Source: Nocardiopsis sp. NRRL B-16309 (GTDB lineage Bacteria > Actinomycetota > Actinomycetes > Streptosporangiales > Streptosporangiaceae). From it: a DNA stretch of 64,000 nucleotides. The stretch spans positions 11,576-75,575 of the forward strand of contig NZ_LGEC01000002.1 of NCBI RefSeq assembly GCF_001279585.1, in the 5' to 3' direction. The notes below the pieces were generated by a model. It worked only from the letters and a program-made list of their open reading frames with translations. It searched no databases and was not told the DNA's origin. Shown here piece by piece: positions 8,728 through 15,325 of this stretch (the stretch's first letter is position 1; every line of letters begins with the position of its first letter). A program made the translations under genes and the position numbers.

Positions 8728-9613
8728 ACTTCTCCAGTACGAGTTCATGCGCCGCGCGCTGCTGGCCGCCGTACTGGTCGGGCTCGTCACCCCGGTCATC
8801 GGTACCTTCCTCGTCCAGCGCCGCCTGGCGCTGCTGGGCGACGGCATCGGCCACGTCGCGCTGACCGGCGTGGCGCTGGGCCTGCTGACCAGCACCTCCC
8901 CCGTCCTGACCGCCGCCGCGGTGGCCACCCTGGGCGCCGTCCTCATGGAGGCGGTGCGGGTGCGCACGCGGGCCAGCGGCGAGGTCGCCCTGGCGCTGCT
9001 GTTCTACGGCGGCATCGCCGGCGGCGTCCTGCTCATCGGGCTGACCCCCGGTGCCAGTAACGCCACCCTGACCGGCTACCTCTTCGGTTCGGTGAGCACC
9101 GTGGAGGAGCAGGACATCTGGGTGGTGGCCGTGCTGGCCGCCGCCGTGGTCGCGGTGGTGGCGGTGTTCGGCCGCCAGCTGTTCGTCCTGTGCCAGGACG
9201 AGGACGTCGCCCGCGCGCACGGACTGCCGGTGCGCTTCCTGAGCATGCTGCTGGCGGTCACCGCCGCGCTGACCGTCGTCATCGCGATGCGCGTGGTCGG
9301 CCTGCTGATGGTCAGCGCGCTGATGATCGTGCCCGTGGCCGCCGCGCAGCAGTTGACCAGGAGTTTCCGGGTGACGATGGGACTGGCGGTGGCCATCGGC
9401 CTGGTGTCCTCGGTGGGCGGGCTGTCCACGGCCTTCTACTCCGACCTCTCGCCCGGGGCCACCATCGTGCTGATCGCGCTGGCGATCTTCTGCGTCGCCG
9501 TCGCCGCCGCGGGGCTCACCCGCCGGTGGGGCCGACGCCGGGCCGGAACCCCCCGACGACCGGAAGTACCGCTCGGGGCCGATACGATGCCCCAGACCGC
9601 GCGGGGAGGATGA
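8720..9613 (+). CDS. znuB: Zinc ABC transporter permease
   Basis: 297 residues, integral membrane subunit of the metal importer (ABC-3 family). About eight hydrophobic segments are visible. Family hallmarks include RRLALLGDGIGHVALTGVALG near residue 35 and VVGLLMVSALMIVPVAAA near residue 195. GTG start inside the end of znuC, which suggests translational coupling. The C-terminal tail is short and basic. It is followed 4 bases later by zur. Confidence 0.92.
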   Translation: MTELLQYEFMRRALLAAVLVGLVTPVIGTFLVQRRLALLGDGIGHVALTGVALGLLTSTSPVLTAAAVATLGAVLMEAVRVRTRASGEVALALLFYGGIAGGVLLIGLTPGASNATLTGYLFGSVSTVEEQDIWVVAVLAAAVVAVVAVFGRQLFVLCQDEDVARAHGLPVRFLSMLLAVTAALTVVIAMRVVGLLMVSALMIVPVAAAQQLTRSFRVTMGLAVAIGLVSSVGGLSTAFYSDLSPGATIVLIALAIFCVAVAAAGLTRRWGRRRAGTPRRPEVPLGADTMPQTARGG

Positions 9614-9617
9614 CACC

Positions 9618-9992
9618 ATGAGTACACGACGCGACGCCGTTCGCCAGACACTGTCCGAGTCCTCCGGTTTCCGCAGCGCGCAGGACCTCTACGCGGACCT
9701 GCGGGCCGATGGCTCCAAGATCGGCCTGACCACGGTCTACCGCGCCCTGCAGGCGCTGAGCGACTCCGGCGAGATCGACGTACTGCGCAACGACGACGGC
9801 GAGGCCGTCTACCGCGCCTGCGGAACGGAGAGCCATCACCACCACCTGGTGTGCCGCGTGTGCGGCACGGCGGTGGAGATCGAGGGACCGACCGTCGAGT
9901 CCTGGGCGGCCGAGACCGGCGCCAAGCACGGGTTCACGGACGTGACGCACACCGTCGAGGTGTTCGGCACCTGCCCGCGCTGCTCTTCGTGA
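9618..9992 (+). CDS. zur: Zinc uptake regulator, Fur family
   Basis: 124 residues. The winged helix includes FRSAQDLYADLRADGSKIGL then TTVYRALQALSDSGEID. The dimerisation domain carries ESHHHHLVCRVCG and a second Cys pair, CPRC, near the end. The two CxxC pairs form the structural zinc site and the His cluster contributes to the sensory site. Located last in znuC-znuB-zur behind a Zur-box-like promoter, so it very likely autoregulates the operon. The sequence HHHHLVCRVC is typical of Zur rather than of Fur or CatR paralogs. GGAGG lies 9 bases before the ATG. Confidence 0.93.
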   Translation: MSTRRDAVRQTLSESSGFRSAQDLYADLRADGSKIGLTTVYRALQALSDSGEIDVLRNDDGEAVYRACGTESHHHHLVCRVCGTAVEIEGPTVESWAAETGAKHGFTDVTHTVEVFGTCPRCSS

Positions 9993-10008
9993 CCGCGCGA
10001 GCCCGTAC

Positions 10009-10043
10009 CCCCGGGCCGCGTGCCGAGCGCACGCGGCCCGGGG
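10009..10043 (+). terminator. Terminator of the znuC-znuB-zur operon
   Basis: Perfect 15-bp stem (10009-10023 with 10029-10043) with a 5-base loop, 17 bases after the zur stop codon. Confidence 0.85.
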
Positions 10044-10223
10044 TGCCGCGGCACCGGCACACCTGACCGGCGCCCACACCCGGAGCCGCCCCTACGGCGC
10101 CCTCGGCGCGGACGAGGCGTCCCAAGGCGGTCTCCCTGTGTCGTGCGGTGCCGTCGGGACCATCCTGCTCCCCGTGGGGCCGGTCCCTGGGCACGGCACG
10201 CGCCGCTCGTCGGAACGGCCGGT

Positions 10224-11039
10224 TCACTCGCGGGGCGAGCAGGGCTCCAGGTTGGGGCGCTTGGCGCTCAGGCCGTCGCCGGAGGAGCGCCCGGTGAGGC
10301 GTCGCCCGATCCACGGCACCAGGTACTCGCGGGCCCAGTGCAGGTCCTCCTGGCGGGCCACCCGCCAGTCGCGCGGCTCGGCCGGCGGCCAGGGCGCGCC
10401 CCAGTCCTCGTCCACCGGCACGCCCAGGACCTCGCACACGCGCAGCGCGATGCGGCGGTGCCCCTCGGACGAGAAGTGCAGCCGGTCCCAGCTCCACGCG
10501 CGCGGGTCGGCGAGCACGCGCATGCTCCACATGTCCACGACGTCGCAGTCGTACCGGTCCGCGATGGCGCGCAGGTGCATGTTGTACGTGGAGACCTTGC
10601 CGCGCAGGTGGCGCATGACCGACAGGGAGCCGGTGTCGAAGCCGGTGAAGAGCACCAGCCGGGCGCCGGTCGCGCTGAGCCGGGCGACCCCCGCCTCGAC
10701 GATCTGCGCGGTGGCGTCCGGGTCGCCGCCGGGGCGGATGATGTCGTTGCCGCCCGCGCACAGGGTGATGAGGTCCGGCGCGAGTTCGACCGCCCGGGGC
10801 ACCTGCTCGGTCATGATCTGGCCGGCGAGCCTGCCGCGCACGGCGAGGTTGGCGTAGCGCACCTCGCCGACGTGCCGCGCCAGGTGCTCGGCGACCCGGT
10901 CCGCCCAGCCCCGGTAGCGACCGCTGGGCACACTGTCACTGTCGGGGTAGGGGTCGCTCATGCCCTCGGTGAAGCTGTCACCGAGGGCCACGTAGGACAC
11001 GATGTCCTTCTGCGTCAGATCACTGTGCAAGCCGCTCAT
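10224..11039 (-). CDS. SGNH/GDSL-family hydrolase (copy 2 of a tandem pair)
   Basis: 271 residues, no signal peptide, so probably a cytoplasmic esterase or lipase-like enzyme. Block I is ALGDSFTEG with the catalytic Ser; block III is CAGGNDI with the oxyanion Asn; block V is DRLHFSSEGHRRIA with the catalytic Asp/His pair. Same order, length and C-terminal tail (RRLTGRSSGD...AKRP) as the upstream gene, so the two are duplicates. Relatives sit next to uppS/recO in other actinobacteria, suggesting a conserved but unknown role, perhaps in envelope lipid metabolism (inference). Confidence 0.85.
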   Translation of the reverse strand: MSGLHSDLTQKDIVSYVALGDSFTEGMSDPYPDSDSVPSGRYRGWADRVAEHLARHVGEVRYANLAVRGRLAGQIMTEQVPRAVELAPDLITLCAGGNDIIRPGGDPDATAQIVEAGVARLSATGARLVLFTGFDTGSLSVMRHLRGKVSTYNMHLRAIADRYDCDVVDMWSMRVLADPRAWSWDRLHFSSEGHRRIALRVCEVLGVPVDEDWGAPWPPAEPRDWRVARQEDLHWAREYLVPWIGRRLTGRSSGDGLSAKRPNLEPCSPRE

Positions 11040-11175
11040 AGTGCTCGATGATGCAGCTCCACGGCATGGTTACGCGACAGTAGGTTGACGGTTTCCGCCC
11101 TTTTGGGCGGGACATCACAACCGGGGGCCGCGGACGCGCGGCCCGGCGCGCGATGCCGGTGACCGGACGCGCCGG

Positions 11176-12024
11176 TCAGCCCCGGTCCTTGGTGAGCGGG
11201 GTGAGCTCCGGGCGCTTGGCGGTCACCGAGTCCCCCGAGGAGCGCCCGGTCAGACGGCGCCCGATCCACGGCCCCAGCGACTCGCGGACCCACGTCAGGT
11301 CCTCCCTGCGCGCCTGGGACCAGCTCACCGGCGCGGTCTCGGGCCAGGGCGCGTCCCAGCGCTCCGCCGTGGGTACGCCCAGCACCTCGGCGACGCGCAG
11401 GGCCAGGCGGCGGTGGCCCTCCGGCGACATGTGCAGCCGGTCGTCGTCCCAGGCGCGGGAGTCGGTGAGCACGTCCATCGACCACTGGTCGACGAGGTAG
11501 CAGTCGTACCGGTCGGCGATGGCGCGCACGTTCATGTAGTAGCGCGCGAACAGGCCGATGGTGCCGCGCATGTAGCCGGTGGAGACGTTGACCCCGGTGA
11601 AGAGCACCACCTGGCTGCCCTGGGCGCGCAGCCGGGCCACGGTGCGGTCCAGGACCTTCGCCATCCGCTCGGGGTCCCCGGCGGGACGCAGCAGGTCGTT
11701 GCCGCCCGCGCACAGGGTGACCAGGTCGGGGGCCATCTCCAGGGCGGCCGGGATCTGGTCGGTGACGATCTGGCGCATGAGCTTGCCGCGCACGGCGAGG
11801 TTGGCGTAGCGGATCTCGCCGAGGTGGTCGGCCAGGTGCTCGGCGAGGCGGTCGGCCCAGCCGCGGAAGACGACGGTCTCCGCCGCGTCCACCCCGGAGC
11901 CCGGGACGGCCCCGGGCGCGGTACCGGGGTAGGGGTCGCCCACGCCCTCGGTGAAGCTGTCCCCCACCGACACCAGCGACATGCCCGGGCGCAGCGGCCC
12001 GGCGGTCTCGGTTCCCACCGTCAC
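11176..12024 (-). CDS. SGNH/GDSL-family hydrolase (copy 1 of a tandem pair)
   Basis: 282 residues. Catalytic blocks are SVGDSFTEG, CAGGNDL and DRLHMSPEGHRRLA, all intact. Compared with the downstream paralog it has a short insert (GTAPGAVPGSGVDAAET) after the first block. The GTG at 12024 overlaps the uppS stop (GTGA), implying translational coupling. A second GTG two codons on has a better-spaced GGAGGA and may be the true start. Members of the family are esterases, lipases or acyl-ester hydrolases; the substrate cannot be read from sequence. Confidence 0.85.
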   Translation of the reverse strand: MTVGTETAGPLRPGMSLVSVGDSFTEGVGDPYPGTAPGAVPGSGVDAAETVVFRGWADRLAEHLADHLGEIRYANLAVRGKLMRQIVTDQIPAALEMAPDLVTLCAGGNDLLRPAGDPERMAKVLDRTVARLRAQGSQVVLFTGVNVSTGYMRGTIGLFARYYMNVRAIADRYDCYLVDQWSMDVLTDSRAWDDDRLHMSPEGHRRLALRVAEVLGVPTAERWDAPWPETAPVSWSQARREDLTWVRESLGPWIGRRLTGRSSGDSVTAKRPELTPLTKDRG

Positions 12025-12866
12025 TCCTCCACTTCCGAAACGGACTCGCCCAACGGGTCTCCCACCGGATTGGGCACAGCACCGCCGTAGCGGCGGTCCC
12101 GGCTCGCGTAGATCTCACAGGCCCGCCACAGGTGGCGGCGGTCGAAGTCGGGCCAGAGGGCGTCCAGGAACACGAACTCGGCGTAGGCGGACTGCCAGAG
12201 TAGAAAGTTGGACGTGCGCTGCTCGCCCGAGGAGCGCACGAACAGGTCCACGTCCGGCATGTCGGGCACGTACATCTGGCGGGCGATCGCGTCCTCGGTG
12301 ATCTTCTCAGGGGAGATCCGCCCCGCCGCGGCCTGGCGCGCCAGCTCGCGGGCGGCGTCGGCGATCTCCGCGCGCCCGCCGTAGTTGACGCAGAACTGCA
12401 GGGTCATCCGGGTGTTGTCCTTGGACAGCTCCTCGGCCTCCCGGAGCTCCTTGATCACGCTCTTCCACAGCATCCCGGCGCGTCCCGCCCACTTGATGCG
12501 CACGCCTCTGGCGTGCAGCTCGTCGCGCCGGTTGCGGATGGTGTCGCGGTTGAACCCCATGAGGAAGCGCACCTCGTCGGGCGAGCGCTTCCAGTTCTCC
12601 GTGGAGAAGGCGTAGGCCGACAGGTTGGGGATGCCCATCTCCAGGGCGCCCTCGATCACGTCGAAGAGGGAGGACTCCCCCGCCTTGTGGCCGTCGGTGC
12701 GCGGCAGCCCGCGTGCCTTGGCCCAGCGGCCGTTGCCGTCCATGACCACGGCCACGTGCCGGGGCACGAGGTCGGCGGGCAGCTCCGGCGGTCGCGCCCC
12801 GCTGGGGTGCGGGACCGGGTCGGCGTACCGCCGCCGCTTGTCGGCGTCGAAGTTGAACAGGCTCAA
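12021..12866 (-). CDS. uppS: Isoprenyl (undecaprenyl) diphosphate synthase
   Basis: 281 residues; condenses isopentenyl diphosphate units in cis to make the polyprenyl carrier for wall synthesis. It has the diphosphate-binding MDGNGRWAKARGLPR, the conserved SAYAFSTENWKRSPDEV and the C-terminal RSSGEQRTSNFLLWQ plus AYAEFVFLDALWPDF. The start is taken as TTG 12866 because GGAG lies 5 bases upstream and the TTG overlaps the recO stop codon (TTGA). The longer open frame runs through recO and is not real. Order recO-uppS-SGNH with overlapping codons indicates one operon. Confidence 0.95.
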   Translation of the reverse strand: MSLFNFDADKRRRYADPVPHPSGARPPELPADLVPRHVAVVMDGNGRWAKARGLPRTDGHKAGESSLFDVIEGALEMGIPNLSAYAFSTENWKRSPDEVRFLMGFNRDTIRNRRDELHARGVRIKWAGRAGMLWKSVIKELREAEELSKDNTRMTLQFCVNYGGRAEIADAARELARQAAAGRISPEKITEDAIARQMYVPDMPDVDLFVRSSGEQRTSNFLLWQSAYAEFVFLDALWPDFDRRHLWRACEIYASRDRRYGGAVPNPVGDPLGESVSEVEE

Positions 12867-13594
12867 GAACGCTCCACGTGGCGCAGTGATCGGATTCCGT
12901 TCTCCAGGTGCCACTGTAGATAGGCCGCGACCAACCCACTGCACTCGGAGCGGTGCCGGTCCTGACTGGCGTCCGCGCTCTCCCAGTCGCCTCCGAGCAG
13001 CGCCGACATCAGCCTCGGCGTCTCGGGGGACGGGTGCACGGAGCCGTGCGGACGGCACACCGAGCAGACCATACCGCCGGCGTGCACCGCGAACGCGCGG
13101 TGCTCCCCCCGGCTGCCGCAGCGCGCGCACTCGCCCAGGGCGGGGGTGTAGCCCGCCACGGCGAGCGAGCGGAGCAGGTAGGCGTCGAGGACGAGGCGGG
13201 AGTCGTGGGACCCCTCCCCCAGGGTGCGCAGCGCGCCGATGAGGAGGAGGAACTGGCGCAGCGCCGGGTCCTTCTCCACGGCGACGATCTTCTCCGCGGT
13301 CTCCAGCATGGCCGTGGCGGCGGTGTACCGGGAGTAGTCGGACACCACCGACTCGCCGTAGGGGCGCAGCGTCTCGGCCTGGGTGATGATGTCCAGGGTC
13401 CTGCCGGTGTGGAGCTGGACGTCCACGTGGGTGCACGGTTCCAGGCGGGCGCCGAACCGCGACTTGGTACGGCGCACGCCCTTGCCGACGGCCCGGACCA
13501 GTCCGGTGCGCCGGGTCAGCAGGGTGACGATGCGGTCGGCCTCGCCCAGTTTCTGGGTGCGCAGAACGACGCCCTCGTCGCGGTAGAGACTCAC
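12863..13594 (-). CDS. recO: DNA repair protein RecO
   Basis: 243 residues; loads RecA on SSB-coated DNA in the RecFOR pathway. The N-terminal OB fold begins SLYRDEGVVLRTQKLGEADRI, the usual family start, with GLVRAVGKGVRRTKSRFGARLEP following. A zinc site is visible as CARCG and CSVC about 15 residues apart. The GTG at 13594 is chosen because the protein aligns from here and GGGGG lies just upstream. First gene of the recO-uppS-SGNH operon. Confidence 0.93.
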   Translation of the reverse strand: MSLYRDEGVVLRTQKLGEADRIVTLLTRRTGLVRAVGKGVRRTKSRFGARLEPCTHVDVQLHTGRTLDIITQAETLRPYGESVVSDYSRYTAATAMLETAEKIVAVEKDPALRQFLLLIGALRTLGEGSHDSRLVLDAYLLRSLAVAGYTPALGECARCGSRGEHRAFAVHAGGMVCSVCRPHGSVHPSPETPRLMSALLGGDWESADASQDRHRSECSGLVAAYLQWHLENGIRSLRHVERS

Positions 13595-13679
13595 ACCCCC
13601 ATTGTCGCGGATGCCACCGACCACCCGGACGCCGTCCACAGCCCCGCGGCGCCGGAGCCCCCGCTGCCGTGACCTGCTT

Positions 13680-13816
13680 TGTTACGATTTGGATTCCCTT
13701 TTCAACATAATTGCTCTACTCTCACGCGCTAGGGCGCTCCATCGACCCCTCGGAGGGGACGAAACCCCACATGGGGACTGCCCGAAAGTCATCCATCCCC
13801 ACGGAGGTAGAGCGAC
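13680..13816 (+). promoter_or_regulatory. AT-rich promoter and structured leader of the CAP-domain gene
   Basis: Unusually AT-rich for this genome: CATAAT at 13706-13711 is the best -10 candidate, without a clear -35. The transcribed leader would carry two short hairpins with C/G runs (13746-13758 and 13765-13776), then GGAGG 9 bases before the ATG. Secreted wall-active proteins of actinobacteria are often under leader control, but this leader matches no riboswitch class I know. Confidence 0.4.
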
Positions 13817-14680
13817 ATGGCGCGTGGCCGCAGAGGCAAGCGCAGGAAGAGCGCTCACGAACGCCCCTCGGGCCGGGAGGGGCGGCGCCGCCTCCTGCCC
13901 CTGGCGGCGGGTGTCGCCGCGGTCCCGGTGGGGGCCGTCCTGGCCGGGGCGCTCCTCGTGACCGACCCGGCCGAGCGGCTGAACCCGTTCACGAACACGT
14001 CCGGCGAATCCGCGGCCTCCGCCGATTCCGGCGTCACCGACGACGCGGCGCGGGCGCCGGAGGCCGACGACGGAGCGGACTTCTTCGAGGACCCCACCGG
14101 CACGCCCCGGGAGTCCGCACCCGCGGCGGACGACTCCGTCGCGGCGGAGGTCACCGCCTCGGCCGCACCCGGAGACGAGGAGGACCCGGAGGACACCGAC
14201 GGCGAGCGCGGTGAGTCCGGCGGCGGGAGCGGTGACGGCGGTGGGGACAGCGGCGGGAGCGGCGCCGGCAGTGGCGGCGGCGACGGCGGGGGCGACGACA
14301 CGCTCACCGCGGCGAGCTCGCAGGTCGGCCGGGTCGTGGAGATCGTCAACTCCGAGCGCGCGGACGAGGGCTGCGGCTCACTGCGGGTGGACGACCGGCT
14401 CACCGCCGCCGCCCAGGAGCACAGCGAGGACATGGACGCCCGCGGATACATGGCCCACGAGAGCCCCGAGGGCGAGGGTCCCGGTGACCGGGCCGCCCGG
14501 CACGGGTACGACGCCTGGGGCGCGGAGAACGTCGCCAAGGGCCAGCGCGACGCCGAGCAGGTGATGGACGCCTGGATGGACAGCCTGGGCCACCGCGCCA
14601 ACATCCTCAACTGCGACCTGGTCGCGATCGGTGTCGGCGAGTCGGGCCACGCCTGGACGCAGATGTTCGGCTGGGAGTAG
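13817..14680 (+). CDS. Secreted or membrane-anchored CAP (SCP/PR-1) domain protein
   Basis: 287 residues. A very basic N-terminus (residues 1-25) precedes one hydrophobic segment (about 28-48), so it is exported and may stay anchored. Residues 50-160 are a disordered linker rich in S, G, E and D, including a Gly/Ser/Asp run. The C-terminal 125 residues are a CAP domain: VNSERADEGCGSLRVDDRLT, HSEDMDARGYMAHESPEG, WGAENVAKGQ, WMDSLGHRANILN and a final HAWTQMFG. The two Cys (in EGCGSL and ILNC) probably form the conserved disulfide of the bacterial YkwD-type subgroup. Function outside the cell is unknown. Its own promoter and terminator make it monocistronic. Confidence 0.88.
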   Translation: MARGRRGKRRKSAHERPSGREGRRRLLPLAAGVAAVPVGAVLAGALLVTDPAERLNPFTNTSGESAASADSGVTDDAARAPEADDGADFFEDPTGTPRESAPAADDSVAAEVTASAAPGDEEDPEDTDGERGESGGGSGDGGGDSGGSGAGSGGGDGGGDDTLTAASSQVGRVVEIVNSERADEGCGSLRVDDRLTAAAQEHSEDMDARGYMAHESPEGEGPGDRAARHGYDAWGAENVAKGQRDAEQVMDAWMDSLGHRANILNCDLVAIGVGESGHAWTQMFGWE

Positions 14681-14696
14681 CACCGGGCCAACGCGA

Positions 14697-14733
14697 AGGG
14701 GCGGGCCGCACCGTACGGGTGCGGCCCGCCCCT
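14697..14733 (+). terminator. Terminator of the CAP-domain gene
   Basis: Perfect 16-bp stem (14697-14712 with 14718-14733), 5-base loop, 17 bases past the stop codon. Confidence 0.85.
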
Positions 14734-14773
14734 CGTGCGAGGAGGGCACCGGGACTGCGTCGATCAGTGGTCG

Positions 14774-15240
14774 AAGCCTCCAGGAGGCTTGAGAAGGAAG
14801 CCCCGGTATGGCCTCGCGGCCGCGGAGTACCGCGCCCGAGGGCCGCCCATCGACGGATGGCGGACCCTCCGGGCCACGGCGCCCCTGGGCGCGATGGGCG
14901 GGCGGAGAGCGCGACGGCTAGTACCAGTGTGAAAAGGGAGTCGAACCCCGAGAAGGAAGCCGTCGCAGGGCCGCCCGTGTGCCCGCGGCGAGGGAAGCGC
15001 GAGGGCTGCCGTCCGGCCCACTCGCGTGGCTACCGGAGCCAAGGGTGAGAAGGAAGCCCTCGCATGGCCTCGTGCGCGCAGGTCGAGGAAAGCGGGGCCG
15101 CTGCGGTGGATGACGGCCTCACGGCCGTTCAGAAGGAAGCGGCTCCATGGCCTCGTGCGTGCACGGTGAGGAGGGCGCGGCGACTGGCATCTATCTGAAG
15201 GGCGGCCGGAGGCCGGAGAAGGAAGCCGCCGCATGGCCTC
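14774..15240. repeat. Array of five hairpin-linked AGAAGGAAGC...ATGGCCTC repeats in a gene-free island
   Basis: Five copies of the core AGAAGGAAGC begin at 14792, 14951, 15048, 15131 and 15217. Each is followed 6-7 bases later by ATGGCCTCGTGC or a variant (AGGGCC in copy 2). Copies 3 and 4 share a further element about 13 bases downstream (CGAGGAAAGCG / TGAGGAGGGCG), with a similar CGAGGGAAGCG in copy 2. Directly upstream of copies 1, 3, 4 and 5 is a short hairpin of different sequence each time: 14774-14790 (7 bp), 15027-15041 (5 bp), 15112-15129 (6-7 bp) and 15203-15215 (5 bp). Copy 2 has only a weak one. The last three copies are 83-97 bases apart. In one phase every copy can be read as EKEA or QKEA, usually followed by xxWPR. 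The island is bounded by two terminators facing inward. I know no matching RNA or element family. Confidence 0.75.
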
Positions 15241-15270
15241 ACCGCGCCCGAGCCTAGCCGGGCGGGCCGG

Positions 15271-15302
15271 GTGCCCGCACCCGGTTTTCCGGGTGCGGAC
15301 AC
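15271..15302 (-). terminator. Terminator of the TerD-domain gene
   Basis: 14-bp stem with one mismatch (15271-15284 with 15289-15302) and a TTTT loop, 24 bases past the stop codon at 15326. Confidence 0.75.
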
Positions 15303-15325
15303 CGGGACCGGCTCCGACCGGCCGG

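Noticed and set aside
13680..13816. c-di-AMP (ydaO) or other known riboswitch ahead of the CAP-domain gene
   Set aside because: The conserved ydaO core is absent; only two simple hairpins are visible.
14931..14952. T-arm-like sequence (GGGAGTCGAACCCC) suggesting a tRNA on the minus strand
   Set aside because: No matching acceptor, D or anticodon arms can be drawn around it; the resemblance is limited to one hairpin.
14774..15240. CRISPR array
   Set aside because: Repeats are short and imperfect, spacers are of unequal length, and there are no cas genes.
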